A DNA stretch of 64,000 nt from Kurthia huakuii LAM0618 (GCF_000505545.1 NZ_AYTB01000006.1:1-64000); one strand, 5' to 3'; shown: positions 23,873 through 34,300, counted from the first letter of the stretch. Numbers and translations are program-made. Notes: generated by a model from the letters alone, not told the origin.

Positions 23873-24970
23873 GTGTGGCGATTAGCAAGTGTAGCATGTG
23901 CCTTGACGTTTTTCATACCTTTTACGACAGTAGAGGCGAAAGAGCTAGGTGCTGTATCATTAACAGATGTGCAAATTGAGCAGAGCGACAAGGTGAGCGC
24001 TAAAGAAGTCGAAGTAATTCGCTATACGATTGCGTTAACGAATGATGCAAAGGCGCTCGATACGGTCACGATTCAATTGCCGGAGAGTGTGAAACTCGTA
24101 AAAACAGCGGCGCTTGATGTGAAAAATACCGAGGGTCGTGTAGCGGCAAAGGCGACATTTAATGCGGCGAAAAATCAAGTGCTTCTGACGCTGAATGACG
24201 TAGCGGAGGCGACGACATATAGTGATTTGCTGGCGGAAATTCCCGTTATTTTCAATGAAACAAAGGCCGGCGATTATACAGCTGAATTCGCCATAAATAA
24301 CGGCACAAAAGAGCTTGCTTATACGGTAGTAGCGGAGGAAGTACCTGCAACAGTAGAAGCAAAAGGGCAGCTTATGGCGTCAACGATTTCTTGGGTGGTG
24401 ACGATTGATGCATCTGGGGCTACGCTCACCAATGCACAACTTGAAAGCGCCTTTGAAGAGTCTTATGATTTAAAAGGTCCTGTGACGGTGACGTATGAAC
24501 AGGCAGATGGCACAACAACTGATAAAAAGTTCACGTCCCGCTTACTTGCAGATCGCACGTTAAAGCTGAACCTAGGAACAATTCAACATCAAGTCGTGAC
24601 GATTGCGTATGATACAACGGTGCAAAGTACGGAAAAAAAGTATACGAATGAACTCATGATTCATTCGTTAAATAACGATGACTTTGTAACGACGGCGACT
24701 GTTGATGGCACAGATGCAGTAGTAGTTAACGAGGAACCGAACGAAACGATTGATAAAGTTAATAAGCCGGTGACTGAATCAACAGGCGAAAAACCATTAG
24801 CAGCAGGCGCGCTGACATCGAATGCGACGTCTTCGTCAGATGTGATTACAAAGCAATCTGATAGTGGAAACACGTTGACGGAATTGCCGCAAACGGGTGT
24901 TGGGAATCCAGCATGGTTAGGCGTTGGGCTTGTTGGGGTAGCTTATGTACTGTTGCGCCGTAGAAAATAA
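23873..24970 (+). CDS. LPXTG-anchored surface protein
   Basis: A 365-residue protein with a short signal peptide (about residues 1-22, ending VEA) and a complete sortase signal at the C-terminus: LPQTG, a hydrophobic stretch and the RRRK tail. The mature part has two or three beta-rich segments of about 110 residues (for example VIRYTIALTNDAKALDTVTIQLPESV) that resemble DUF11/cohesin-like conserved-repeat adhesin domains; that likeness is tentative. A Thr/Ser-rich linker precedes the anchor. The start is GTG 23873: the ATG two bases earlier is out of frame, and GGGGGA (23860-23865) is well spaced. It follows the CZB gene closely. Confidence 0.85.
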   Translation: MWRLASVACALTFFIPFTTVEAKELGAVSLTDVQIEQSDKVSAKEVEVIRYTIALTNDAKALDTVTIQLPESVKLVKTAALDVKNTEGRVAAKATFNAAKNQVLLTLNDVAEATTYSDLLAEIPVIFNETKAGDYTAEFAINNGTKELAYTVVAEEVPATVEAKGQLMASTISWVVTIDASGATLTNAQLESAFEESYDLKGPVTVTYEQADGTTTDKKFTSRLLADRTLKLNLGTIQHQVVTIAYDTTVQSTEKKYTNELMIHSLNNDDFVTTATVDGTDAVVVNEEPNETIDKVNKPVTESTGEKPLAAGALTSNATSSSDVITKQSDSGNTLTELPQTGVGNPAWLGVGLVGVAYVLLRRRK

Positions 24971-25091
24971 ATGGGGTATACGTGTAACGACACCCTTGAG
25001 CATAAGAAAAACCGGAATCGCGCTGTGACGCGGTTCCGGTTTTTTGTGGCGAACGCTAAAAAAGGCAAATGAACTATTTTGTCCTAGCCTC
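24971..25091 (-). repeat. MITE-like repeat, copy A (reverse orientation)
   Basis: On the minus strand this copy matches copy B (27439-27568) through the shared GTTCATTT and TTAGCGTTCGCCACAAAAAA blocks, the CCGGAACCGCG hairpin, and a TTCTTATGCTCA block. The inner end has GTCCTAGCCTC; the outer end is degraded and abuts the stop codon of the LPXTG gene. Confidence 0.75.
25007..25046. terminator. Bidirectional terminator hairpin inside repeat copy A
   Basis: ACCGGAATCGCG (25011-25022) pairs with CGCGGTTCCGGT (25029-25040), with A-run and T-run flanks. It lies between convergent genes. Confidence 0.85.
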
Positions 25092-25098
25092 TACTTTT

Positions 25099-25923
25099 TT
25101 AATGTAACTGCGTATTGTTTGTGACAGACATTAATTCACGTACTTTAATTTTGTCGCGATATTCTTGGATGACACCTACGCCGGGTGCCACATAAATAAT
25201 ATTACGGTTTGAATAGGTTACTTTCATGACGTTTTTAAATGTGCCCGCTTGTACTTTTTTCTTTGAGAGCAATTGCATTTTTGCGGTAATCGCGCGATGC
25301 TCTGAGTTTGATTTTGGAATATCCCAAAAGCGCACATTTGGGACTGCCGCGAATGCTAGTAATTGATAGCTACGCAAGAAGCGGCCATTGAACTCCGGAT
25401 ATAAAAGTAGCTCATATTTATTTTGCACAAGCTTGTATTGATTTACTGGCTGTTCATGATATTTAATGGGATCGAGTTGCCATGCATTTTGACCTTCCTC
25501 ATACCAAGAGTAGCTTGTATACGGATAGCGCGTGCCACCTGTTGGACGTGAATTTGTCGGAATGCGTATGCGTTCAAACATCGAGTGCCCCATCACTTTG
25601 TATTTATACAGTTTCGTCTTATCGACATCATATAATTTTGCAGAAGCACCATTATCGTCGATTTCTAAATAAGCTGTCAGCACATAGCCTTTTTTGCCAT
25701 TGTACGTCACGCGTCCCCAACTATCGCTCGCTGTATAGTGGAATGTCATCGAAGCACCTTTTGGAATCGATGTAATCCGGCCGGAACCCGGATGTTTTTT
25801 ATAGAGCGTGGTATTCACTTTCGCTGTTGCAGAATAATTTAAATCTTCGGCAGCAGTTGATTTGTTGGTAGCTGTAAAAAATAATGCGAGTGCAACAAGG
25901 CCCGCTAAAAGTAATTTATACAT
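25099..25923 (-). CDS. Exported SH3-type protein, unknown function
   Basis: A 274-residue protein. The signal peptide is about residues 1-24 (ending STAA). Residues of about 30-85 resemble a bacterial SH3 domain (TTLYKKHPGSGRI, then GRVTYNGKKGYVLTAYLE). The remaining 190 residues form a beta-rich domain with MKVTYSNRNIIYVAPGVGVIQEY near its end, resembling the C-terminal half of several secreted Bacillales proteins of unknown role. The start is ATG 25923, with GGAGAGGGGG upstream; the longer frame to 26049 lacks a signal and a ribosome site. It converges on the LPXTG gene across repeat copy A. Wall binding is inferred. Confidence 0.75.
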   Translation of the reverse strand: MYKLLLAGLVALALFFTATNKSTAAEDLNYSATAKVNTTLYKKHPGSGRITSIPKGASMTFHYTASDSWGRVTYNGKKGYVLTAYLEIDDNGASAKLYDVDKTKLYKYKVMGHSMFERIRIPTNSRPTGGTRYPYTSYSWYEEGQNAWQLDPIKYHEQPVNQYKLVQNKYELLLYPEFNGRFLRSYQLLAFAAVPNVRFWDIPKSNSEHRAITAKMQLLSKKKVQAGTFKNVMKVTYSNRNIIYVAPGVGVIQEYRDKIKVRELMSVTNNTQLH

Positions 25924-26068
25924 AAAAAAATCCCCCTCTCCTTTGTCATATCGTAAAAAAATGAGTTTTTTGTAGCGGAATAATAAAATTTCATTGAACG
26001 TCACATAGCAGGCTTTGTAAATTAAAGGTATAATAATTAAAAAATACAAGGCAGAATCGAGGGTGACA

Positions 26069-27433
26069 ATGAAACGACAATCAATTGCGGCAACACTACT
26101 AGCAGGAATGATGTTTGTGACAGGGACAGTGCAAGCGTCAGCTGCTGAGCCACTGGCGGATGTAAAACAATATGTTAATGACTATTACTATCCAGGTATT
26201 TCGAAAACGGAAGTGAACAAAAGTACATCGATTAAGCAATTGATGGGCAAGCTAGACGAATATTCTGCGTATATGACGCCGGCGCAGTTTAATGAATTTT
26301 ACAATGCGGTGGAAAATCAACTTGTCGGCATCGGTGTGGGCATTGCCGAGCATAAAAAGGGCATTAAAATTTTACAAGTGTTTGATGGCACACCCGCAAA
26401 AAAAGCAGGGCTCAAAACAAATGATGTCATTACAGCAATCAATGGTAAATCAATCGCCGGTTTAAGTATCGAAGAGAGCAGCAAGCGTTTAAAAGGGGAA
26501 GAGGGTACAGCGGTTACCGTGAAATTTTATCGTAGTTCAACAGGAAAATCGTATACGAAAAAAATGACGCGTGTGCTTGTCAGCTTACCGAATGTCGAAA
26601 CGGCGGTACTGTCGGGGCGCATTGGTTATATTCGCTTAAATTCGTTTTCAGAACATAGCGGTGCTGAAGTAGCAAAAGCGATTCGCCATATGCCAGGTGA
26701 CACGCAAGGTTACATTTTTGACTTGCGTGATAATGGCGGTGGTGATGTGGCAGCGGCTGAAGAGATTATAGGTTTATCAACAAAAAATAAGACCGCCTAT
26801 TTATTAAAAATGCGCGCTGGAAATTATAAAATCACCCCACCTAAAATGACGACGCATTGGGATAAACCGGTGTCGATTTTAGTGAATGGTAACTCGGCGA
26901 GCGCCTCGGAAATGACTGCCGCAGCGTACAAAGATCAACAAGCGGCTACGTTATATGGGCAAAAAACGTATGGCAAAGGCGTTATGCAACAAATTTTACA
27001 AGTGAAAAATCAAGGTTATTTGAAGCTGACCATTGCCGAGTTTAGAGGACCAAAAAATGCGGTGATTCAGAAAAAAGGCGTGACACCCAATGTCGTAACT
27101 GCGAAAAATAAAGAGTTGTATACGAGCCACGAAGCTTTGTTGAAGAAGCAATTGAAAAAATTTGATAAAACAGCAACGATTAAACGGACAACGACCAATC
27201 AAAAAATAACGTTAAAGCCATCGAAAGATATGGACTGGAATACGTTAAAAACAGCGAAAGTCGCGCTGATGCAAATTGGTGGGAAAACGAAAGCTGTTAC
27301 TGTAAAACAAAGTGGGAAATCGCTTGTGGTGACATCAAAGACGAAGCTAAAAGCAGGTACGAATTATTATTTACGTGTAAAAAATGCGAAAAATGCCACA
27401 GATGGTACGTATCGTTATGTGACGGTGAAATAG
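26069..27433 (+). CDS. S41-family C-terminal processing peptidase (Ctp-like) with Ig-like tail
   Basis: A 454-residue exported protease. The signal peptide is about residues 1-26. A PDZ domain spans about residues 85-155 (VGIGVGI, then ILQVFDGTPAKKAGLKTNDVI). The S41 core holds the catalytic set with CtpB-like spacing: S278 (ASASE), K303 (YGKG) and Q307. The last 75 residues are an SbsA-type Ig-like module (LKAGTNYYLRVKNAKNATDG). Such proteases trim exported proteins from the C-terminus. ATG 26069 follows GAGG at 26059-26062. The Ig tail is unusual for Ctp proteins and is shared with four other exported proteins of this window. It ends directly against repeat copy B, which supplies a terminator. 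Confidence 0.9.
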   Translation: MKRQSIAATLLAGMMFVTGTVQASAAEPLADVKQYVNDYYYPGISKTEVNKSTSIKQLMGKLDEYSAYMTPAQFNEFYNAVENQLVGIGVGIAEHKKGIKILQVFDGTPAKKAGLKTNDVITAINGKSIAGLSIEESSKRLKGEEGTAVTVKFYRSSTGKSYTKKMTRVLVSLPNVETAVLSGRIGYIRLNSFSEHSGAEVAKAIRHMPGDTQGYIFDLRDNGGGDVAAAEEIIGLSTKNKTAYLLKMRAGNYKITPPKMTTHWDKPVSILVNGNSASASEMTAAAYKDQQAATLYGQKTYGKGVMQQILQVKNQGYLKLTIAEFRGPKNAVIQKKGVTPNVVTAKNKELYTSHEALLKKQLKKFDKTATIKRTTTNQKITLKPSKDMDWNTLKTAKVALMQIGGKTKAVTVKQSGKSLVVTSKTKLKAGTNYYLRVKNAKNATDGTYRYVTVK

Positions 27434-27438
27434 GAAAT

Positions 27439-27568
27439 GAGACCGGGACAAAACAGTTCATTTTCTTTTTTAGCGTTCGCCACAAAAAACCGGAACCGCG
27501 CCACAGCGCAATTCCGGTTTTTCTTATGCTCATCTGAGATGGTATTTTTACACGTATGTCCCAGTCTC
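27439..27568 (+). repeat. MITE-like repeat, copy B (complete)
   Basis: A 130-base element with imperfect terminal inverted repeats: GAGACCGGGACA (27439-27450) and TGTCCCAGTCTC (27557-27568). The inner part has TTAGCGTTCGCCACAAAAAA and a hairpin, AACCGGAACCGCG against CGCAATTCCGGTT (about 27488-27520). Copies A and C elsewhere in the window share these blocks. No coding capacity. Confidence 0.82.
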
Positions 27569-27577
27569 TTTTTAATT

Positions 27578-27799
27578 TTACAACCTTGTGTACGTGACAG
27601 AGCTATGTTGTTCAATTTCATCACCATCGACTAATTCGAGCGTATACGTTGGTTCAGCAAATCCAGAGTCGGTGCCTAAAATAATATTCACTTCACCATC
27701 GTTGACAAAGTAGTTCATCGAGTTGGTAGTTGTCGAAATTTTATCATTTTTTCGCAGAAGAACCCGCAGAGAGCTTGCGAGCGAGGAGGCTTCAGCCAT
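27578..27799 (-). pseudogene. Probable gene remnant, C-terminal fragment
   Basis: A minus-strand frame of 73 codons reads through to a stop at 27578. Residues of about 25-73 look like a real protein end (NYFVNDGEVNIILGTDSGFAEPTYTLEL), with no family recognised. The first 22 residues are translated from an unrelated dispersed-repeat sequence (27750-27823), and no ribosome site precedes the ATG. It is most likely the tail of a gene whose 5' part was lost. Confidence 0.3.
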
Positions 27800-27823
27800 G
27801 CCCCAGGAAAGCGTCCGTCAAAT
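27750..27823 (+). repeat. Possible dispersed-repeat remnant
   Basis: The GC-rich stretch with GCTTGCGAGCGAGGAGGCTT and CCCCAGGAAAGCGTCCG differs sharply from its AT-rich flanks. It resembles, from memory, intergenic repeats scattered through Bacillaceae genomes (GCGAGGAGGCT and GAAAGCGTCCG blocks). Only this copy is in the window, so the repeat status is inferred. Confidence 0.35.
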
Positions 27824-27894
27824 TCAGCTAAAAAGAAGTGTCTTTTTCACTGTCCCATTTTTGTGGGTCAGTTCCTGTTCCATGCGCTCTTTTT

Positions 27895-29601
27895 TTAAAG
27901 TTTAAAATTTTGAATACTTTGCTGTAAATATTCTGCTTGCCCTGTCAGTGAGCGCGCAACTTCATTCACAGTCGCAAATGTCGCGACTTGCTCTTGTACG
28001 GCGTCATTGACTTCTTCCATTTTTGTAACGGTCAAATCAGTGGCCTCGGCTGCCTGTGCTGCGAGTGAGGCGACTTCCTCTGATGATGCAGAAATGCCTT
28101 CGGTGACAGACGAAATATTGCCGACCTTTTCAGAAATGAACGTCACAGCTTGCTGAATTTTTTCGAATGCTACTCCAGCTTGTTCGATTGTATTGACGCC
28201 GTCAACGACATTTGTTAAACCATGTTGTACGGCTAATTTCATCGCGGCTGTATCCGTTTCAATTTCACGCGTTAATTTGGCGATTTGTTCGGCCGAACCT
28301 TTTGATTCCTCGGATAATTTGCGTACTTCATCGGCAACGACAGCGAAGCCTTTACCATGTTCACCAGCACGCGCAGCTTCAATGGAAGCATTGAGTGCCA
28401 ATAAATTTGTTTGCTCTGTAATTGCTGTAATCGTCGCGCTAAATTGACTAATTGTTTGCGAATTGGCCGCTAATTTTTGCATTAAGTCATTCACTTCTGT
28501 TGTCGATGTATGAATGATTTTCATTTGGGCAGTGGCTTCTTGAATCGTTTCATTCCCGTTATTCGCCAATGATTGGGTGCCATGTGCTTGCTGTGCAAGT
28601 TCATGCGTCTCGCTCGCCATTTCATTAATGTTTGAAGCTGTCACATTTGTTGCAGTGGCGATTTCTGTAGCGGATGCTTTTTGTTGTTGCATCGTAGCTG
28701 TTGCATGGCCTAGATTATCGGCGATGTCCACTGAATAATGCGATACTTCTTCGGTGCTACTTAGCAGCTCTTCAGAAGAAGCTGATAGTGTTGACGCATT
28801 GTCTTGCGAATTTGTAATCAAGCTGCGGAGCGATGTACGCATCGTATTAAATGCAGTTGACATGAGTGCTATTTCATCGCGAGATTTCACTTGAAGCGGT
28901 TCGCCTGATAAATCGCCGTCTGCTACGCGCTGCATTTCTTTTGAAATCGCGCGCATTGGGTAGGCGATGGTTTTGGCTAAAAAGCGACTTAATATGATCG
29001 TTGCGATTGTAGACAATACAATTAATGCAATGACGATCCACGTTGCAATTGTCGCGCGCTTATCGGCATTCGCCTCGATCGTATCAATATGTGTTTGCAT
29101 ATTTGTACGCAGTTGATCCATCGTGTCGAGTAGCGAATAGCTTAGCTCATCGACATCTTTCTTCGTTTTTGCATAAGCTGCATCACTTTTTCCGTCATTA
29201 CTTAACGTAAGAACGTCTGTTAAAGCTTCGGTAACTTGTGATTGTTGCTCAGATGCTCGTTGCGCTTCAGCAACAAGCTTATGCTCAGCATTAGATGTTG
29301 CCGACTTGTCCATCATCGATGTTAATTCTTCTAAATTTTGCGTTAAATAACGCCCTTGTGCTTCAAGCTGTTGTTGATTAGACGTTGAGCTTTCTAAAAT
29401 ATAATCGCGAATATATGTATTTTGAATGGCAATACCTCGTCTGATATCACCAATTTTAACAATTTGTGCTACATTATTGTTCACTAATAATTTGTAATGT
29501 TGATTGATTGTATGGAGTTGAAATAAGCTAGTAACGCCAATTAAAATTGCCACTAAATCCATTACGACGATGACGGCTAGCAACTTCATACGAATTTTCA
29601 T
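27895..29601 (-). CDS. Methyl-accepting chemotaxis protein (4HB sensor, HAMP, MCP signal)
   Basis: A 568-residue chemoreceptor. Membrane helix 1 is about residues 7-29. A four-helix-bundle periplasm-facing sensor follows to about 185 ([19 protein letters not shown]). Membrane helix 2 is about 186-207, and HAMP about 208-262. The cytoplasmic signalling domain has the conserved hairpin tip ([25 protein letters not shown], in parts) and flanking methylation helices. It relays an external stimulus to CheA through CheW. The start has GCAGGAGG upstream. It stands alone; no chemotaxis operon genes are in the window. The ligand is unknown. Confidence 0.93.
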   Translation of the reverse strand: MKIRMKLLAVIVVMDLVAILIGVTSLFQLHTINQHYKLLVNNNVAQIVKIGDIRRGIAIQNTYIRDYILESSTSNQQQLEAQGRYLTQNLEELTSMMDKSATSNAEHKLVAEAQRASEQQSQVTEALTDVLTLSNDGKSDAAYAKTKKDVDELSYSLLDTMDQLRTNMQTHIDTIEANADKRATIATWIVIALIVLSTIATIILSRFLAKTIAYPMRAISKEMQRVADGDLSGEPLQVKSRDEIALMSTAFNTMRTSLRSLITNSQDNASTLSASSEELLSSTEEVSHYSVDIADNLGHATATMQQQKASATEIATATNVTASNINEMASETHELAQQAHGTQSLANNGNETIQEATAQMKIIHTSTTEVNDLMQKLAANSQTISQFSATITAITEQTNLLALNASIEAARAGEHGKGFAVVADEVRKLSEESKGSAEQIAKLTREIETDTAAMKLAVQHGLTNVVDGVNTIEQAGVAFEKIQQAVTFISEKVGNISSVTEGISASSEEVASLAAQAAEATDLTVTKMEEVNDAVQEQVATFATVNEVARSLTGQAEYLQQSIQNFKL

Positions 29602-29946
29602 AGGTTAAACCTCCTGCATAACGATGTTTTTTGGACCTTTAAACATAGTTATAATTGTATATGTTATAAAACTAAAATACTACTCATAATGTAGAAAAAG
29701 AATTGCAAACTGTAATTTTACTTTAAATGGAAGCTTGTATTTCGAACATGTAACAAAAAATGCACAAATCACGCTAATTGCTGTCAATAAAAATACACAT
29801 ATATAATGGAAGAAACTCATGTTTTGTTGCAACAATTTTGCAACATTTAACGTAATCAGTAATTTTTCCACATGTATATTATTTTCCTCAAACATTTAGA
29901 GGTGTTAGAATAAATATAAGCACATATTTTTAGGAGGATTTTTTAA
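29602..29946. other. Divergent intergenic region, no gene seen
   Basis: This AT-rich 345-base gap separates the divergent chemoreceptor and small membrane-protein genes and must hold both promoters. It contains a direct repeat of TTGCAAC (about 29828 and 29839). A 71-codon minus-strand frame at 29680-29895 has no ribosome site and is not called. Confidence 0.5.
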
Positions 29947-30408
29947 TTGAAAAAATTAGTAGCTGCAGCATTTGCTGCAACATTATCGTTTGCGGCGGTT
30001 AGTCCAGCAATCATCGATAATCCAACGACAGCATCGGCAAAGTCGTACAAATCAGGTAAGAGTGGCTATAGCAACTCTCAATCGAACAATAGCAATCAAA
30101 ACAAAACAACAAACAACAACACACAAAATCAAAACCAAACAAACAACTCAAAAGCAACGAATTCATCAGCTGCGCAAAAATCAAATAAAGGCGGCTTAAT
30201 GAAAGGCTTAATGCTTGGTGGTTTAGCTGGTTTACTACTTGGTGGTATGCTAGGAAACATGGGCATGATGGGACAAGTACTTGGCCTATTGATTAACGTC
30301 ATCGGTATTTTAGTCGTTATTATGTTAGTTGTGAGCCTATTCAAAATGATCCGCAACAAAAAACGTGATAAACATGACCACAAGGATGATAAACAATGGA
30401 ACAACTAA
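29947..30408 (+). CDS. Small exported Gly/Met-rich membrane protein
   Basis: A 153-residue protein that starts at TTG 29947 after TAGGAGG (29932-29938). It has a signal peptide (about residues 1-31, ending ASA). Residues of about 35-75 are a Ser/Asn/Gln low-complexity linker. Residues of about 80-104 form a glycine- and methionine-rich stretch (GGLAGLLLGGMLGNMGMMG), then a membrane helix of about 105-128 and a charged, His-containing tail. The arrangement recalls the N-terminal part of bacterial Tim44-like preprotein translocase proteins but lacks the Tim44 domain itself. It overlaps the next gene by 13 bases, so the two are co-translated. Confidence 0.72.
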   Translation: MKKLVAAAFAATLSFAAVSPAIIDNPTTASAKSYKSGKSGYSNSQSNNSNQNKTTNNNTQNQNQTNNSKATNSSAAQKSNKGGLMKGLMLGGLAGLLLGGMLGNMGMMGQVLGLLINVIGILVVIMLVVSLFKMIRNKKRDKHDHKDDKQWNN

Positions 30409-30701
30409 TGTTAGATGAACAAGAAGTGATCAATGCGCTTTGTACGTATCATGCGCGCCAAAAAAACTTAATTCCAGAAGACGTGACAATCGAGCTGATG
30501 TATGACGATCACGACGGGAATGAACCAGAGGAATTTGGTGCTGAGGCAGAAGCGGATAATCAAGTTGTCACGTATCAAAAAGGCGATATGATTCAAGCAA
30601 TCCGTAATTGGGTAAACTTTGAATACAATATCGATCCATATGCAGCAATCGTAAAACTTCAGTTCAATGAGGAACAAGGAATTTACGCAACAGTAGAATA
30701 G
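30396..30701 (+). CDS. YxcD/DUF2653-family small acidic protein
   Basis: A 101-residue acidic cytoplasmic protein that matches the YxcD (DUF2653) family of Bacillales. It has an N-terminal helix with EQEVINALCTYHA, an acidic middle (VTIELMYDDHDG) and the QAIRNWVNFEYNIDPY helix. No biochemical role is known. It overlaps the preceding membrane-protein gene by 13 bases, with AAGGATG upstream of its start, and ends before a terminator. The pair is a conserved kind of arrangement and may act together at the membrane. Confidence 0.8.
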   Translation: MEQLMLDEQEVINALCTYHARQKNLIPEDVTIELMYDDHDGNEPEEFGAEAEADNQVVTYQKGDMIQAIRNWVNFEYNIDPYAAIVKLQFNEEQGIYATVE

Positions 30702-30708
30702 CTATAAT

Positions 30709-30746
30709 AACGAGGACCGCATGTACATATGTGGTCCTTTTTTGTT
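30709..30746 (+). terminator. Intrinsic terminator
   Basis: AGGACC and GGTCCT flank an imperfect stem (about 30713-30738), followed by six T. Confidence 0.75.
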
Positions 30747-31170
30747 CGGAAATACGAATAAAATTTCCAATTATATTACAACTTAATTACGATTTTTTTG
30801 CAAAATTTTATAGAAATAATGATATTTTTATGATTTATTATCTGTTTAACATCAAAAAACCATTTATTTTAACGTTTGAAACACAAAAAAAGTCCTTTTT
30901 CAAAGTGGTTCTACAATAATCGATAATTGGTATTATTATACTTATTAAGTTTATATATGGTATATTATTTGGGGTGTGAGTCGGGGATAGAAAGACTTAA
31001 ATAACTCTCGTAAAATAAAAAAATATCAGAAAATCCTTGATTATTGGAAATAAAAAGTTTTTTTTAATACAATATGACTATCAGGTATCCAACATTTATT
31101 CCAAATAATAGAAAAATGTTAGGTTCAATATATTATTGTCATACGTTTTGTTAAAAAAATCTTACTTTTA
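30747..31170. other. AT-rich region before the S-layer-like gene
   Basis: More than 400 very AT-rich bases without a supported gene. A 62-codon plus frame at 30731 has no ribosome site. The region probably carries upstream promoter elements of the S-layer-like gene. Confidence 0.4.
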
Positions 31171-31200
31171 TTAAAAAAACGATTCATTTTGTGTTAATAT
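31171..31200 (+). promoter_or_regulatory. Putative promoter of the S-layer-like gene
   Basis: TTAAAA (31171-31176), an 18-base spacer and TAATAT (31195-31200) lie about 110 bases before the start codon, leaving a long untranslated leader that ends in AAAGGAG (31301-31307). Confidence 0.35.
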
Positions 31201-31319
31201 AGTCGATAAGGATTACAGAGAGGGTAACAAGGCGAGATATTGTTTAGTATGATGATATTTCCGTTCCTCGGTGATTCATTAAAAATATAATTTGTAACTA
31301 AAAGGAGATTGAATTTCAC

Positions 31320-34300
31320 ATGGCAAACGCAAAATTCGTTAAAACAGCAGCAGCTGTAGCACTAGGTGCATCAGTTGTAACAACAGCAGTAGCTCCAGGC
31401 GCAGCTTCAGCAGCATCAAAATACAAAGTTAACTCAAAAGGCCACTTAGTATTAAAATCAACTGGTTCATTAGTAAAAGGTTGGGTAGAATTTGGCGGCA
31501 AACTTTACAAAAACGGTAAATTAGCTCCAGCTAAAAAATACAAAATCATGGGTACTGGTTCTTCAATGAAACTTTACTATGGTTCAAATCTTAAAAAAGG
31601 TTACAAAACTGCTAACAGCAAAACTTTACTATTCAAAGATGGTAAATTAGTTAAAGGTACAAAATTAACTGGCGACCGCACTCGTTACTACGAAGACGGT
31701 AAATTAGCAACTGGTTGGGATGTAGTAGCAGCAGACGAAACTAAATACATCTTCAAATCAGGTAAATTATACAAAGACCCAAAAACAGCTCTTCGTGAAG
31801 GTGTTTTAAACTACTTCGAAAACGGTAAATTAGCTGAAGGTACTAAAGCATTCAGCGATACTTTATTCACTGACGGTACTGTTGATGAAAAAGATCAAGT
31901 ATTTGAAGACGTATTATACGTTGGCGGTAAAAAAGCTGAAGGTACTAAATTATTTGAAGATACTTTATACGTAGACGGTAAAGTACCAACTGCAGAATTA
32001 ACTAAATTTGAAGAAAAATACTACGATAACAAAGGTAAATTAGCTAACGGTGAATTCGAACTTGACGGTAACAAAGTAACAATCAAAGACGGTGTTGTTC
32101 AAACTGGCGAAATCGAATCAGCTAAAGCTGTTAACACTAAAACAATCGAAGTAAAATATACTAGCCCTGTAGAAGCTGCAGCAGCAGATTATACTGTAAC
32201 AAAAGATGGTGTTAAATTAAACATCGCTAAAGTTACAATCGCTACTGATAAAAAATCAGCACAAATCGAATTAACTTCTAAATTAGCTAAAGGTGACTAC
32301 GAAGTATCAGTTAAACCTGCAGATGCAGAAAAAGCTCTTACTGCTAAAGTTGCAGTAGCTGACGAAGCTGTAGAAGCTTTATCTATCTTAACTGACAAAG
32401 TTGCAGTAGATGATAAAGATGCTAAAAAAGCAAACGTTGCTTACCAAGTAACAAACCAATACGGCGAAGATATTACTGCTTCTACTTTAGCTAAAGACGT
32501 TAAAGCTACAGCAACAGTAAAAACTTCTAAAGAAGCTGGTTTAGCTATTGATTCAGCAACAGTAGCTGATGGCAAAGTAAACTTAGCTTTCAATAAAGCT
32601 CCTCAAGAAGGCGACACAGTTCAAATTACATTAGTTGATCCAACAACAGCTAAAACTGTAACAAAAACTGTAACAATTTCTTCAGAAGCAATCGCTTCAA
32701 CAGTTGAAATTGGTGCTCTTACTAACAAAGACGGCAAAACATTAACTGAAGATGTAAATGTAACAAAAGACGAGTTCTACTTACCGTTAACTGTTAAAGA
32801 TCAATACGGTAATGCTGTAACAGACGCAGAAGAAGCAGCAAAAGAATTAACAGTAACAAACACTAATCCTAGTGTAGTAACTTTCGGTAAGCCAAAAACA
32901 ATCAAAACTGCTGATGGTAAAGACCAATTAGTATTACCTGTAACGGATGTTCATTCTGCAGGTTCAGCAGTAGCATTAGTAATCGCTAACGTAAACGGTG
33001 CTAACGCAACAGCTACAGTAACAGTTAAAGAAGGATTAAAACTAGGTTCTGCAACATTATCTGATCCAGCAGGTATCGTAACTGCAAATTCTACAGTATT
33101 ATTCCCATTAGCTGTAACAAACACAAATGGCGAAGCTGTTAAAACAGTTAAAGAATTCGAGGCTTTAAAAGCTAAAACTGCAGCAGTAGTAATGACTGAA
33201 GGCACAAAAGTTATCGAAAAAGATGGCGCTCTTTACTTAGAAGCTAAAGTTGGCGCTGAAGGCGTTCCGTTCACAACTTACATTATCGTTAACGGTAAAA
33301 ACTCAACTAAAGTAGTAACTCCACAAAAAGCTTCAGAAGCTAAAGTAATTACTGGTGTGTCTGCTGACGTAGCGAAAGCTATCCGTGCAGGTAATGCTAA
33401 AGGTGTTACTGTGAAAAACACTGACTTAATTGTATTAGACCAATACAACCAACAATTAACAAAAGAACAACTTGCTGATGTAAAATTCACAGCTGTAGTA
33501 GCAGAAGCAGATAAAGATACATTAACTGCAACTACTGGTGAGGTTACTGATGGTGAGGTTACTGAAGCTACAATTATTGCTTCTAATACTGATAAAACAG
33601 CTAAAACTGGTAAAGTAACATTCACTTTAACTGGCAAAGCAGATAGCGCATTCGCTCAAACTTTCTCAGTAGTAAAAGATGCTGACTTCACTGGTTACAC
33701 AGTATCAGACCTTGCAACTGTACAAGTTACAGGTGCTGAAGGTACCTACAAAGTAGTGCGTGATAAAGATGCACAATTCACTGTAACTGCTAAAGATGCT
33801 TCAAACAATGAAGTAGTTCTTACAGAAAGTGAAGACTATAACGTTTCAGGTATTTCAGCAGCCGATATCGAAGCTCTTAAATTTGCTGAAGGTGCTGACA
33901 CAGCAAAATTAACTGCTACAATCACAATCAATGCTACTGGTGAGCAATTCAAAAAAGAAGTAACATTCTCTAAAGAAGCTCCTAAAGTACAATCAGTAAA
34001 ATTCGTTAAAAATGCAACTGCAGCAAAAGATAATTCTGAAGCCATTTCTGAAGTAACTGTTCCAGCAACTGCAGCAAATGAAGCAACTGTAGTAAATAAA
34101 GACGCTTTATTAAACGTAGCAGATATTGAATCTGTTGACCAATTCAGTCAAAAAGCAGATGTTACAATTTATGCAATCACTAACGTAACATTCACTAAAG
34201 TATCTGGTGATGTTACATTCGCTAGCAATGGTTTAGCAACTGCAACTGCAACTGTTCCAGCTGGTAAAACAGCTGTAGTAAACGTTACAGTAACTGTTGG

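Noticed and set aside
29680-29895. 71-codon minus-strand frame with a hydrophobic stretch
   Set aside because: No ribosome site before the ATG, AT-rich intergenic context and no recognised family.
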